DNA of 64,000 nucleotides, taken from assembly GCF_016107285.1 (NCBI RefSeq), contig NZ_RCVQ01000001.1:1-64000 (forward strand). Direction: 5' to 3'. Below are positions 43,481 to 53,152 of the stretch, piece by piece; position 1 is the first letter of the stretch, and each line of letters starts with the position of its first letter. Below the pieces are notes generated by a model. That model had not been told where the DNA came from, searched no databases, and was given only the letters and a program-made list of their open reading frames with translations. Origin of the DNA: Roseomonas sp. KE0001. GTDB taxonomy: Bacteria > Pseudomonadota > Alphaproteobacteria > Acetobacterales > Acetobacteraceae. Position numbers and translations under genes: made by a program.

Positions 43481-44842
43481 TCACGCATGGGCCGGGGACG
43501 GGGCCTTGGCCTGCCGCGCCGCCTCCGTGAAGGCCGTGCCGGCCTCGGTGATGTCGCGCGCGTCATGCGCCAGCGAGACGTAGATCTTGCCCTCGCTCTT
43601 GAAGACGCCCCGCGCGCGCAGGAAGGCGTTGAAACGCCCGCTCATCGCCTTGTCGGTGTCGAGCATGCCGCGATGCTCGGTGATGGTGGCGCGCGTGGTG
43701 AAGACGGCGTCGAACATCGGCGGCTCGCCCAGGATCAGGGCCGGGATGCCGGCTTCCGCCAGGGCCTCGCGCAGCGCCGCCTGCAGGGCGCGCCCGGTGG
43801 CGAAGATCCGTTCATAGGCGCCGGGGCGGCGCAGGATCTCCAGCGTGGCGAGGCCGGCCGCGGCGGCCACCGGATTGCCGCTCAGCGTGCCGATCTGCGG
43901 CAGGAAGGCATCCCCCGCCCGGGCGCGGTCGAAATGCGCCATGATCTCCGCCCGGCCGGCGATGGCGGAGAGCGGATGGCCGCCGCCGATCACCTTGCCC
44001 AGCGTGCAGAGGTCCGGGACCACGCCGTAATACTCTTGCGCGCCGCCATAGGCGAGGCGGAAGCCCGTGACCACCTCGTCGAAGATCAGCAGGATGCCAT
44101 GCTCGGCGGTGAGGTCGCGCAGGCCCTGCAGGAAGCCGGGACGCGGCGGGATCAAGCGCTGCATCGGCTCGACGATGACCCCGGCGATCTCGTCGTGATG
44201 CGCGGCGACCAGTGCCCGCGCCGCCTCCAGGTCGTTGTAGGGACAGACCAGCATCTCGCCGCGCAGGCTGTCGGGAATGCCGGCGGAATCCGCGACCGGC
44301 GTGGCGGAATTGCCGGGCGCGGCGGACCAGAGGCTCATCAGCGCATAATCGCTCATGCCGTGATAGCCGCCCTCGAACTTCAGGATCTTCGGGCGGCGGC
44401 GATGGGCGCGGGCCAGGCGCATCGCATAGGCATCGGCCTCGGTGCCGGTGGAGGCGAAGCGCACCTGCTCGGCGCAGGGCACCGCCGCGACGATGGCCTC
44501 CGCCAGCCGGATGCCCGGCTCGTTGCTGGCGAAGAAGGTGGAGCCGCGCCCGAGCTGCTCGATCACCGCCGCGTTCACCTCGGGATGCGCGTGGCCCACC
44601 AGCATGGGGCCCGAGCCCAGCAGGAAGTCGATGTAGTCTCGGCCCTCGGTATCCCGGACGCGGCCGCCGCGGCCCTCGCGGATGACGATCTCCCCCGCCA
44701 TGTTGCCGAAGCCGCCACCCGGGAGGATCCGCCGGGCCGTCTCGGCCAGGTCGGCAGGAGACAGGTCGGCAGGAGACAGGTCGGCGGGAGGCATGCCGGG
44801 GAGGGGCATGCCGGGCGGGGAAGCCGGGCGGGGGTCGGACAT
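43481..44842 (-). CDS. Class III aminotransferase, GSA-aminomutase-like (2)
   Basis: The 453-aa PLP enzyme has TLGKVIGGGHPLSAIAG (PLP Lys), IFDEVVTGFRLAYGGAQ (cofactor Asp) and STGTEADAYAMRLARA. The first 30 residues are an unusual tandem repeat (PADL motif three times plus a PGMP repeat) encoded by a 15-bp DNA repeat at 44747-44791. The core enzyme starts near ETARRILPGG, and expansion of the leader may be neutral. It is probably co-transcribed with the amidase. The likely job is transamination of an amine released by the amidases (inference). Confidence 0.9.
   Translation of the reverse strand: MSDPRPASPPGMPLPGMPPADLSPADLSPADLAETARRILPGGGFGNMAGEIVIREGRGGRVRDTEGRDYIDFLLGSGPMLVGHAHPEVNAAVIEQLGRGSTFFASNEPGIRLAEAIVAAVPCAEQVRFASTGTEADAYAMRLARAHRRRPKILKFEGGYHGMSDYALMSLWSAAPGNSATPVADSAGIPDSLRGEMLVCPYNDLEAARALVAAHHDEIAGVIVEPMQRLIPPRPGFLQGLRDLTAEHGILLIFDEVVTGFRLAYGGAQEYYGVVPDLCTLGKVIGGGHPLSAIAGRAEIMAHFDRARAGDAFLPQIGTLSGNPVAAAAGLATLEILRRPGAYERIFATGRALQAALREALAEAGIPALILGEPPMFDAVFTTRATITEHRGMLDTDKAMSGRFNAFLRARGVFKSEGKIYVSLAHDARDITEAGTAFTEAARQAKAPSPAHA
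44747..44791. repeat. 15-bp in-frame tandem repeat, three units
   Basis: Units CAGGTCGGCAGGAGA at 44747, 44762 and (with changes) 44777 encode the repeated Ser-Pro-Ala-Asp-Leu at the N-terminus of the aminotransferase on the minus strand. Confidence 0.85.
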
Positions 44843-44994
44843 GGCGAGGGATGCTCCGTTCGAATGGAGCCGCTTTGGACCGGCCAGCCTCCCGGCGCGG
44901 CCGATGCCGCGACTGTTACCGCGCCGAGGCTATGGTCCGGGGCGCCCTCTGTCCACCACCCCCCCCGCCTGGGGCGCCGCGCGGGAGGCGGCCG

Positions 44995-46542
44995 TCAGGT
45001 GCCGCAGAAGGTGCGCTCGACGCGTTCCTCCGGCTGGGGCGGCAGCATCAGCGCGCGGTGCTCCGGCTGGTCGTCGAAGGGACGGGACAGGACGCCGAGC
45101 AGGGTCTCGAAGGGGCCGAGGTCGCGTTGCCAGATCGCCGCCCCCAGCGCCGCCTCGACCCGGTGGTTGCGCGGGATGAAGGCCGGGTTGGCGGCGCGCA
45201 TCGCGCCCGCCCGCGACGCCGGCGACAGGGGCTCCTGCGCCAGCCGGGACCGCCAGCGCGCCAGCCAGGCGGCGGCCGGCTCGCGCTCGGCGAAGAGCGC
45301 GAGAAAGGCCTCTTCGCCGCCGGCCCCGGCCGCATCGGCCCCGGCGGTGTCGGCCAGGGCGGTGTCGGCCAGGGCGGTGTCGGCCAGGGCGGTGTCGGCC
45401 AGGGCGCGGAAGGCGAGGGTGAAGTCGGCCTGCTGCGCCGCCATCAGGTCCAGCAGGGCCTGCATCGTCTCCGCATCGTCCCGCCGCGCCGAGAGCAGCC
45501 CGGTCTTGCGGCGCAGGCCTGCCAGATAGGCCGCCTCGAAAGCGGGGCCGAAGCCGGCCAGGGCCTCCTGCGCCGAGGCGATGGCGGCCTCCTCCTCCTC
45601 GTCGAGCAGGGGCAGCAGGGCCTCGGCCAGCCGCGCCAGGTTCCAGTGCATGGCGCGCGGCTGGTTGCCGTAGGCATAGCGGCCGCCGAGGTCGATCGAG
45701 GAGAACACCTTGCCGGGCTCATAGGCATCGAGGAAGGCGCAGGGGCCGTAGTCGATGGTCTCGCCGGAGATGCTGGTGTTGTCGGTGTTCATCACGCCGT
45801 GGATGAAGCCGAGCAGCAGCCATTGCGCCACGAGGGCAGCCTGCCGGGCCACCACGCCGTCGAGCAGGGCGCGGGCGGGCCGGGGCGCCCCGGCGGCCCC
45901 CGGATCGTGGCGCGCGATGGCATAGTCGGTCAGCCGGCGCAGCGCCGCGACATCGCCCCGTGCGGCGAAGAACTGGAAGCTGCCCACGCGCAGGTGGCTC
46001 GAGGCGACGCGGGCCAGCACGGCGCCGGGCAGCGGCGTCTCGCGCAGCACCGCCTCGCCGGTCGAGACGGCCGCCAGGGCGCGGGTCGTGGGCACGCCGA
46101 GCGCCGCCATAGCCTCGCTGACCAGATATTCCCGCAGCACCGGGCCGAGCGCCGCCCGCCCGTCCCCCCGGCGGGAGAAGGGGGTGGGGCCGGACCCCTT
46201 GAGCTGGATGTCGCGCCGCAGCCCGTCGCGCCCCACCACCTCGCCCAGCAGGATGGCACGGCCATCGCCAAGCTGGGGCACGAAGCCACCGAACTGGTGT
46301 CCGGCATAGGCCATGGCCAGCGGCTCCGCGCCTTCCGGCACGGCATTGCCGGCCAGGATGGCGACGCCCTCGGGGCTCGCGAGCGCCTCCGGGTCCAGGC
46401 CGAGCAGCTCGGCCAGCGGCCGGTTGAGGCGGATCAGCCGTGGCTCGGCCACCGGGGTCGGCGCCAGCCGCGCGTGGAAGCCTCCGGGAAGGCCCCCCGG
46501 CAGGCGGGCGAAGCTGTTGTCGAAGGCGAAGCGCGGGGTCAT
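44995..46542 (-). CDS. selO: SelO/YdiU protein adenylyltransferase (pseudokinase fold)
   Basis: This 515-aa member of the SelO family transfers AMP to Ser/Thr/Tyr of proteins and is linked to redox stress. Characteristic segments are [55 protein letters not shown] and [19 protein letters not shown] Cys three residues from the C-terminus (TFCGT) fits the conserved C-terminal Cys or selenocysteine. It is somewhat longer than the E. coli protein, partly because of an ALADT repeat of four units encoded at 45343-45402. ATG 46542 fits the conserved N-terminus. Confidence 0.93.
   Translation of the reverse strand: MTPRFAFDNSFARLPGGLPGGFHARLAPTPVAEPRLIRLNRPLAELLGLDPEALASPEGVAILAGNAVPEGAEPLAMAYAGHQFGGFVPQLGDGRAILLGEVVGRDGLRRDIQLKGSGPTPFSRRGDGRAALGPVLREYLVSEAMAALGVPTTRALAAVSTGEAVLRETPLPGAVLARVASSHLRVGSFQFFAARGDVAALRRLTDYAIARHDPGAAGAPRPARALLDGVVARQAALVAQWLLLGFIHGVMNTDNTSISGETIDYGPCAFLDAYEPGKVFSSIDLGGRYAYGNQPRAMHWNLARLAEALLPLLDEEEEAAIASAQEALAGFGPAFEAAYLAGLRRKTGLLSARRDDAETMQALLDLMAAQQADFTLAFRALADTALADTALADTALADTAGADAAGAGGEEAFLALFAEREPAAAWLARWRSRLAQEPLSPASRAGAMRAANPAFIPRNHRVEAALGAAIWQRDLGPFETLLGVLSRPFDDQPEHRALMLPPQPEERVERTFCGT
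45343..45402. repeat. 15-bp in-frame tandem repeat, four perfect units
   Basis: GGCGGTGTCGGCCAG is repeated four times without change (45343, 45358, 45373, 45388), giving four ALADT units in SelO. Identical units imply recent slippage. Confidence 0.9.
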
Positions 46543-46593
46543 GCGAGGCTAGATCGCGACGCGCGCCGCCAGCCGCAACCCCCGCCGCATCCC

Positions 46594-48414
46594 TCAGGCG
46601 GACCCGGCTTCGCGCCGCGGCTCCGGCACCTCCTCCAGCGTGCGGCAGAGCGCCGCCAGCTCGCCGAGGGAGGTGACGATGACCTCGCCCGCCTTCTCGC
46701 GGCGCAGCGCCTCGAGCAGCGCGCTGTCCGGGGCGGCGTGCCAGAGGCCGACGACGATGCGGGCTCCCGGCAGCAGGCGCTGCCAGCGCCGCACCAGATA
46801 GCGGATGCCGGCCGCGCTGCTGCCGGATTCCAGCACGGCGATGCAGCAGAGCGCGAGGTTCGGCACGAGGCCGGGCGGCGGCTCGGCACCCTCGGCCAGC
46901 GCCAGGGCGGGCAGCCCCTCGGAGCGCAGCGCCTGGGCGGCGAAGGCGGCGGCGAGGTCGTCCAGCCGGCCGCGCCCGGCGGTGCAGAGAATACGCGGCG
47001 CTACCTCCCCGTCGCTTTCCTCCCCGTCGCTTTCCTCCCCCTTCAGCTCCTCCAGCAACCCGGCGAGGGAGAAGCGGATATCCTCCAGCTTCTCCGCCTC
47101 CAGCACCTCGCGCGACCAGTCCTGATCGGCCATCACCAGTGCGCGCAGCGCCACGCCGTCGTGATAGGCGGTGAGGGAGGGTTCCAGGCGCAGCTGTTCC
47201 CGCGCCTGCCGGATCAGCCCCTCGGGGTCCCGGCTCAGCGCGCGCTGGTAGAAGCGTTCCTCCGGCAGCAGCGAGGGCCGGTCGCCGAGGATGACGTCGA
47301 GGAAGCCGAGGCTCGGCGCGTGGCGGCCCAGCACCACCAGGCAGAGCGTCAGCGGCATGGCCAGCAGCAGGCCCATCGGGCCCCAGAGGAAGGTCCAGAA
47401 GATCGCCGCGATGATGACGGCGACGGGCGAGAGGCCGGTGCTGTGGCCATAGATCGTGGGCTCCAGCACCTGCCCCATCAGCGGTTCCGCGATCAGGAAC
47501 AGGCCGAGCACCCAGAAGGCCAGCGACCAGCCGGGATCGACGGCGAGCGCGAGCAGCAGCGTCGGCAGCAGGGCGATGAACAGGCCGAGGAAGGGCACGA
47601 AGCGCATCAGCCCCGCCAGGATGCCCCAGAGCGCCGGGCTGGGCATGCCGAGGGCCCAGAGCGCCAGCCCGACCATGACGCCCAGCCCCGCATTGAGGGC
47701 GACCTGCGCCAGGAAGAAGCGGGAGAGCCGCCGGGCCGCGTCGTTCAGCGCCACGGTGGTGCGGTGCAGATCGCGGCTGCCGGCCAGCCGGATCACCCTG
47801 TCCCGCAGGTCCTCGCGGTAGATCAGCACGAAGATGGCGAAGAGCACGACCAGCCCGGCGGTGGCGAAGGGGGCGAGGACCGGGGCGGCGACCCCTTGCA
47901 GGATGTCGAGCGGCGTGGTCCCGCCCTCGGCCGCGGGCGGTGCCGAGGAGGCGGCGCCGGGCAAGGGCATGATGACGCCGTCGCCCATGAAGCCGGTCAG
48001 GTCTTCGATGGCGCGCCGCGCATCGGCCAGCAGTTCGGAGAGCCGCAGCCCCTCCAGCTTGGCGCGCAGATTGGCCTGGTACTCGGGCAGGTTGACGACC
48101 AGCGCGGCGGCCTGCCGCCCGATGACGATGCCGAGACCGAGGATGGCGCCGGCGCCGAGCAGCACGGTCAGCACCACCGCCAGGGCGCGCGGCAGCCAGA
48201 GGCGGGTGAGCAGCGACGCCACCGGGGCCAGGACGAAGGCCAGCAGTGTCGCCAGCACCAGCGGCATGATGATGTCGCGGCCATAATACAGGGCGGCGAT
48301 GGTCAGCGCCGCGGCCAGCAGGCCCAGGATGCCCTGCAGGCAGCGCAGGATGGCCGTGGCGGGCGGGGAGGGCGTCGGGTCGGGAAGCGATTGGGGCAGG
48401 TTCACGGGCGGCAT
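46594..48414 (-). CDS. AI-2E family membrane protein with long C-terminal extension
   Basis: The 606-aa protein has the AI-2E/PerM fold in its first 360 residues: hydrophobic helices at about 15-85, a linker, and the repeated C-terminal helices with [20 protein letters not shown] and [18 protein letters not shown] soluble extension of about 240 residues follows, including LPALALAEG and ARIVVGLWH. It is not part of the usual family and may be a regulatory or Rossmann-like domain. The substrate is not established; the autoinducer-2 link is a family name only. ATG 48414 is the probable start, but the ribosome site is weak. A 15-bp tandem repeat lies in the extension. Confidence 0.8.
   Translation of the reverse strand: MPPVNLPQSLPDPTPSPPATAILRCLQGILGLLAAALTIAALYYGRDIIMPLVLATLLAFVLAPVASLLTRLWLPRALAVVLTVLLGAGAILGLGIVIGRQAAALVVNLPEYQANLRAKLEGLRLSELLADARRAIEDLTGFMGDGVIMPLPGAASSAPPAAEGGTTPLDILQGVAAPVLAPFATAGLVVLFAIFVLIYREDLRDRVIRLAGSRDLHRTTVALNDAARRLSRFFLAQVALNAGLGVMVGLALWALGMPSPALWGILAGLMRFVPFLGLFIALLPTLLLALAVDPGWSLAFWVLGLFLIAEPLMGQVLEPTIYGHSTGLSPVAVIIAAIFWTFLWGPMGLLLAMPLTLCLVVLGRHAPSLGFLDVILGDRPSLLPEERFYQRALSRDPEGLIRQAREQLRLEPSLTAYHDGVALRALVMADQDWSREVLEAEKLEDIRFSLAGLLEELKGEESDGEESDGEVAPRILCTAGRGRLDDLAAAFAAQALRSEGLPALALAEGAEPPPGLVPNLALCCIAVLESGSSAAGIRYLVRRWQRLLPGARIVVGLWHAAPDSALLEALRREKAGEVIVTSLGELAALCRTLEEVPEPRREAGSA
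47006..47035. repeat. 15-bp in-frame tandem repeat, two units
   Basis: TCCCCGTCGCTTTCC occurs twice in tandem and then begins a third time, giving the acidic EESDG repeat in the extension of the AI-2E family protein. Confidence 0.8.
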
Positions 48415-48566
48415 CCTGGAGAAGGCGCCGGTCCCCACCGGTCGGGCGCGCCGGGACAACGCCCGTGGCGGTGCCGGAGTTGAAGCCTGGACGTGGCTTC
48501 TTCTCTTTTTCGAGAACCCGCCGCGCGATCGCGGCGTTACGACCCCATCGCCTGGAAACCAATGCC

Positions 48567-51500
48567 TTGCCTGACGCCGCCTCGGCCACCGCCGCCTTCC
48601 TCTCCCGCCCGCGCGGCCGGCTGCTGGCCGGCGCCGCCCTGCTGGCCCTGCTGGCCGTCGGCGCGGGCGTCGCCGCCTGGATGGCGGCCGACCGCGCCCG
48701 CGCCCTGCAGGTGGCGGGCAACGCCCATGTGCTCGATGCCGAGGCGCTGCTCTCGGCGCTGAAGGATGTCGAGACCGGGCAGCGCGGCTTCGTCCTGGTG
48801 GGCGACGACACCTATCTCGAGACCTCCATGGGGGCGCGGCTCGCGCTGGGCCCCACGCTGGACCGCCTGGAGCGCGCCGCCTCGCCCGAGGCCGGCGGCT
48901 TTCCGTCCGACCGGCTGCGCGCCCTGACCGAGGCGAAGCTCGCCTGGTCGGACCGGGTGGTGGCGGCGCGCCGGCAGGAGGGGCTCGAGGCCGCCATCCG
49001 CCTGACCGCGACGGGGGAAGGGAAGGCGGTCATGGACGCGGCGCGCCGGGCGGTGGCCGAGGTGCAGTCGACCACCCGCGCCCGGATGGCGGTGCTCGAG
49101 GCGGAGAATGACCGCAGGACGCTGCTGCTGATCGCTTTCGCCGCCGCCGCCGCCGGCGGCGCCGCCCTGCTGCTGCTGCTGTATGGCCTCGCCCGCCGCC
49201 GGGCCGAGCGCCATGCCGTGGCCCTGCTGGGCGGGGTGATGGCGCATGCGCCGGTCGGGCTCGGCTTCCTGGACCGGGGCCTGCATGTCACCCATGCCAA
49301 CAAGGCCCTGATGGCGCTGAGCGAGAGCCTCCTGGGCGGCGCCGGCCGCGCCCTGCCGACGGAGGTGCGGTCGCAGATGGAGCCGCATCTGCGCCGCGTC
49401 CTGCGGGATGGCCGGGCGGAATCCGGCGTCGAGGTGCGGATCAGGCCGCCGGGGCGGCCGGAGCGGCACCTGGTGATGGATTTCTTCCCGCTCGGCGGCC
49501 CGGCGGCGCGAGGCGACGGCGTCGGCCTTGCCGCCAGCGACGTCTCGGCGCGGCGGCGCATGGAGGAGAGGCTCCGGCGCAGCGAGGCGCGGCTGCGCAT
49601 GACGGTCGACTCCATTCCGCAGCTGGCCTGGATGACCGACGACCAGGGGGCGGTGCAGTGGTTCAACCGCCGCTGGTTCGACTACACCGGCGAGACGCTG
49701 GAGAGGATGCATGGCTTCGGCTGGCAGGTGGCGCTGCATCCCGACCATGCCGAGGCGGTGGCGGCCGGGCTGCGCGCCGCGATCGCCGCCGGCGAGGGCT
49801 GGGAGGACAGCTTTCCGCTGCGTGGCGCCGATGGCCGCTACCGCTGGTTCCTCACCCGCGCGCTGCCCTTGCGCGAGCCGCCGGACGAGGAGTTTCCCGA
49901 GGGCCGCCTGATCGGCTGGTTCGGCACCAACACGGACATCACCGCGATGCGCGAGGCCGAGGAGGCGCTGGCCGTGGCCAAGGGCGCGGCGGAGGAGGCC
50001 AACCGCGCCAAGAGCCAGTTCATCGCCAATATGAGCCACGAGCTGCGCACGCCGCTCTCCGCCGTCATCGGCTATGCCGAGATGCTGGAAGAGGAGGCGC
50101 AGGACCTCCCCGGCACCGCGGCCTTCCGCGAGGACCTGGTGAAGATCCGCGCCAATGCGCGGCACCTCCTCTCGCTCATCAACGATGTGCTCGACCTGTC
50201 GAAGATCGAGGCCGGCAGGATGGAGGTGCAGGCCGAGGATTTCGACCCGGCGGCGCTGCTGCGGGAGGTCGCGGAGACGGTGCGCGGCCTGGTCGAGAAG
50301 AAGGGCAATGCGCTGGAGCTGCGGATCCCCGAGCGGTTGCCGCGGATGCATTCGGACCCGGTCAAGCTGCGGCAGTGCCTGTTCAACCTGATCGGCAATG
50401 CCGCCAAGTTCACCGAGGGCGGCCGTGTGACCCTGGCGGCCGAGGTGGAGCCGGGGGAGGCGGAGGGTCACCCCGGCTGGCTGCGGCTGCGCGTGGCCGA
50501 TACCGGCATCGGCATGACGGAGGAGCAGCTCGCGCGTCTCTTCGAGCGCTTCGCCCAGGCCGATGCCTCGACCACCCGGCGCTTCGGCGGCACCGGCCTC
50601 GGCCTCGCCATCACCCGCGCCTTCGCGGCGATGATGGGCGGCGGCATCGCCGTGGAGAGCCGGCCTGGGGAGGGCAGCCTCTTCACCCTGCGCCTGCCGC
50701 TCGACCTCGGGGCGCCGGCGGCGGCGCCGGTGCCGGAGGCGCCTCCCGCCGGTTCCGAGGGGCGGGCCGGGCTGGTCCTGGTGGTGGACGACGACCCGGC
50801 GGCGCGGGAGCTGCTGTCGCGCTTCCTGAACCGGGAGGGCTTCGCCGTGCGCCTCGCCGCTGACGGCCAGGAGGCGCTGCGCCAGGCGTGCGCGCTGCGG
50901 CCCGATGCCATCCTGCTCGACGTGATGATGCCGCGCATGGATGGCTGGGCGGTGCTGGCGGCGCTGAAGGCCGATCCCGTGCTGGTCGAGACGCCGGTGG
51001 TCATGGTGACGATGGTGCGGGAGAGGGGCCTGGCCTTCTCGCTGGGCGCCGCCGACTATCTCGACAAGCCCGTGGAATGGAGCCGCCTGAAGCGCGTGCT
51101 CGACCGGTTCCGCGCGCAGCCCCAGCCGGGGAGCGCGCTGCTGCTGGAGCAGGACGCGGCGCATCGCGGCGAGCTGACCCGCCTGCTGGAGGCGGCCGGC
51201 TGGGTGGTGGAGCCTGTGGCGGATGCCGCCGCCGCGCTGGCCCGGCTGGCCCTGCCGCCGCCGCCCGCCCTGGCGCTGGTGGCGGTGCAGCAGGGCGGTG
51301 GGGAGGGCTTCGCGCTGATCCAGGAGCTGCGGCGGCGCGAGGAATGGCGGGCGCTGCCGATCATCGCCCTGGCTGGCGGGGCGGTGGAGGAGGAGGCGCT
51401 GGAGCGGCTGCGCGACCGGGTGCAGGGCCTGCTGCCGGCCGAGGAGGGCATGCGGGAGGAGTTGCTGCGCGAGCTGCGCCGCATCGCGACCCTCGTCCCG

Positions 51501-51611
51501 CGCGTTGTTGCGCCATCCGGCCCGGCGGAGATGGCGCGGCCCGCCGCCGGCGGGGAGAACCTCCGGGACGGGGGTCGGCAGGATCTGGATACGGAAGGAC
51601 GAACCGCATGA
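48567..51611 (+). CDS. Hybrid sensor histidine kinase (CHASE3-PAS-HisKA-HATPase-REC)
   Basis: The roughly 1014-aa kinase has an N-terminal membrane helix, a CHASE3-like periplasmic domain ([18 protein letters not shown]), a second helix near residue 200 and two PAS-like segments (the second has [18 protein letters not shown]). Phospho-acceptor His491 lies in [16 protein letters not shown]. ATPase boxes are [15 protein letters not shown] and GTGLGLAI. A receiver with Asp785 ([12 protein letters not shown]) and Lys (YLDKP) follows. A final domain (about 850-960) has receiver-like length but lacks the acceptor Asp ([10 protein letters not shown]). Start TTG 48567 is preferred; GTG 48465 is an alternative. 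The stop overlaps the next gene as ATGA. Confidence 0.9.
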   Translation: MPDAASATAAFLSRPRGRLLAGAALLALLAVGAGVAAWMAADRARALQVAGNAHVLDAEALLSALKDVETGQRGFVLVGDDTYLETSMGARLALGPTLDRLERAASPEAGGFPSDRLRALTEAKLAWSDRVVAARRQEGLEAAIRLTATGEGKAVMDAARRAVAEVQSTTRARMAVLEAENDRRTLLLIAFAAAAAGGAALLLLLYGLARRRAERHAVALLGGVMAHAPVGLGFLDRGLHVTHANKALMALSESLLGGAGRALPTEVRSQMEPHLRRVLRDGRAESGVEVRIRPPGRPERHLVMDFFPLGGPAARGDGVGLAASDVSARRRMEERLRRSEARLRMTVDSIPQLAWMTDDQGAVQWFNRRWFDYTGETLERMHGFGWQVALHPDHAEAVAAGLRAAIAAGEGWEDSFPLRGADGRYRWFLTRALPLREPPDEEFPEGRLIGWFGTNTDITAMREAEEALAVAKGAAEEANRAKSQFIANMSHELRTPLSAVIGYAEMLEEEAQDLPGTAAFREDLVKIRANARHLLSLINDVLDLSKIEAGRMEVQAEDFDPAALLREVAETVRGLVEKKGNALELRIPERLPRMHSDPVKLRQCLFNLIGNAAKFTEGGRVTLAAEVEPGEAEGHPGWLRLRVADTGIGMTEEQLARLFERFAQADASTTRRFGGTGLGLAITRAFAAMMGGGIAVESRPGEGSLFTLRLPLDLGAPAAAPVPEAPPAGSEGRAGLVLVVDDDPAARELLSRFLNREGFAVRLAADGQEALRQACALRPDAILLDVMMPRMDGWAVLAALKADPVLVETPVVMVTMVRERGLAFSLGAADYLDKPVEWSRLKRVLDRFRAQPQPGSALLLEQDAAHRGELTRLLEAAGWVVEPVADAAAALARLALPPPPALALVAVQQGGGEGFALIQELRRREEWRALPIIALAGGAVEEEALERLRDRVQGLLPAEEGMREELLRELRRIATLVPRVVAPSGPAEMARPAAGGENLRDGGRQDLDTEGRTA

Positions 51612-52006
51612 CCACGCTTCTCCTGGTGGAGGATCACGAGGAGCTCTGGGACTTCCTCTCCCGCCGGCTGCGCCGCCGGGGCTTCGAGGTGCTGCTGGCG
51701 CATGACGGGCAGGAGGGGGTGGACAAGGCGGTGCAGGCCCTGCCGGAGATCATCCTCCTCGACATGAATCTGCCTGTCATGGACGGCTGGACCGCGGCGC
51801 GGCAGCTGCGCGGCCGGCCCGAGACGGCGCATATCCCCATCATCGCGCTCACCGCGCATGCCATGGCCGGCGACCGCGCCAAGGTGATCGAGGCGGGCTG
51901 CGACGACTATCATCCGAAGCCCGTCGATTTCGCCCGGCTGCTGGAGCAGATCGACGCCGCCCTGCTGCGCCGGGAGGAGGGTCAGGACCGCCCGCCCGCC
52001 GCGTGA
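51608..52006 (+). CDS. CheY-like single-domain response regulator
   Basis: The 132-aa receiver has acidic residues in [10 protein letters not shown], phospho-acceptor Asp52 ([14 protein letters not shown]), Thr in IIALTAHAM and Lys in YHPKPVDF. No output domain is present. Its ATG overlaps the kinase stop (ATGA), so the two are translated together. It probably takes phosphate from the hybrid kinase and acts by protein contact. Confidence 0.93.
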   Translation: MTTLLLVEDHEELWDFLSRRLRRRGFEVLLAHDGQEGVDKAVQALPEIILLDMNLPVMDGWTAARQLRGRPETAHIPIIALTAHAMAGDRAKVIEAGCDDYHPKPVDFARLLEQIDAALLRREEGQDRPPAA

Positions 52007-52111
52007 GGATCCCTTGTTGATGTGACGGTTTTGTTGCATTCCTGCGACAAGCCGGCGATGGCCGGTCCGGGAAGGCCGCCGCGCCGGCCTCCCGCCAGGG
52101 AGAGAACACCG

Positions 52112-53143
52112 ATGCCGATCACCCTCCGTCACATCCTGCCGCGCGCCATGGCCCTGCTCGCCCTCTCGGCCGCCCCCGCCCTGGCGCAGGGCAGCCTGAA
52201 CATCTACTGCTCGGCGCAGGTGGAATGGTGCCAGGCAGCGGCCAATGCCTTCGCCAAGGAGACCGGCATCCGCGTCAGCATGGCGCAGAAGGGCAGTGGC
52301 GAGGTGCTGGCGCAGATCCGCGCCGAGGCCCAGAATCCGCGCGGCGATGTCTGGTACGGCGGCACCGGCGACCCGCATCTGCAGGCGGCGGAGGACGGGC
52401 TCTCGGCCGAGTACCGCTCTCCCGTGCTGGGCGAGTTGCACGACTGGGCGCAGAAGCAGGCGCGTGATTCGAAGCACCGCACGGTCGGCATCTATGCCGG
52501 CGCGCTGGGCTTCGCCCACAACACCGAACTGCTGGCGCGTCGCAGCATCACGCCGCCGGCTTGCTGGAAGGACCTGCTGAAGCCGGAGTTCCGCAACGAG
52601 ATCCAGATGGCCAATCCGCAGTCGAGCGGTACGGCCTATGTGATGATCGCGACCATGGTGCAGGTGATGGGCGAGGAGGCGGCCTTCCAGTACCTCAAGG
52701 ACCTGCACCGCAACATCAACACCTATCCGCGTTCCGGCACCGGCCCGGTGAAGGCGGTGGCGCGGGGCGAGACCGGCGTCTCCATCTCCTTCGTGCACGA
52801 CGCGGTGACCGAGAAGCTCGGCGGCTTCCCGGTCGGCTACGCGCTGCCCTGCGAGGGGACGGGCTACGAGATCGGCTCGATGTCGATCATCAAGGGGGCC
52901 AGGAACGAGCGCAACGCGCGGCGCTTCTACGACTGGGCGCTGACCCCGGCGGCGCAGAAGCTCGGCGCCGAGACGAAGCAGTTCCAGACCCCCTCCAACC
53001 GCGCGACGCCGGTGCCGGCCGAGGCGCCGCAGATGGATCAGATCAAGCTGATCGACTACGACTTCGCGAAGTTCGGCACCAGCGCCGAGCGCCGCCGGCT
53101 GATCGAGCGCTGGGACCGCGAGGTGAACAGCCTGCCGCGCTGA
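52112..53143 (+). CDS. Fe(3+)-type ABC transporter binding protein
   Basis: The 343-aa exported protein has a Sec signal (MALLALSAAPALAQG). The mature part begins SLNIYCSAQVEWCQAAANAF, characteristic of FbpA/FutA/AfuA ferric-binding proteins, although the phosphonate branch of this superfamily looks alike. Later parts are GDVWYGGTGDPHLQAAEDG and RRFYDWALTPAAQKL. Two Cys in the first strand (CSAQVEWC) could form a disulfide. ATG 52112 follows GGGAGAGAA. The dedicated permease and ATPase follow directly. Confidence 0.88.
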   Translation: MPITLRHILPRAMALLALSAAPALAQGSLNIYCSAQVEWCQAAANAFAKETGIRVSMAQKGSGEVLAQIRAEAQNPRGDVWYGGTGDPHLQAAEDGLSAEYRSPVLGELHDWAQKQARDSKHRTVGIYAGALGFAHNTELLARRSITPPACWKDLLKPEFRNEIQMANPQSSGTAYVMIATMVQVMGEEAAFQYLKDLHRNINTYPRSGTGPVKAVARGETGVSISFVHDAVTEKLGGFPVGYALPCEGTGYEIGSMSIIKGARNERNARRFYDWALTPAAQKLGAETKQFQTPSNRATPVPAEAPQMDQIKLIDYDFAKFGTSAERRRLIERWDREVNSLPR

Positions 53144-53152
53144 GGCCGGGCC

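Noticed and set aside
45343-45402. CRISPR-like array
   Set aside because: The units are adjacent 15-mers with no spacers and lie in frame within selO.
44851-48483. Plus-strand open frame of about 1200 codons
   Set aside because: Antisense to selO and the AI-2E family gene, both of which carry unmistakable family motifs.
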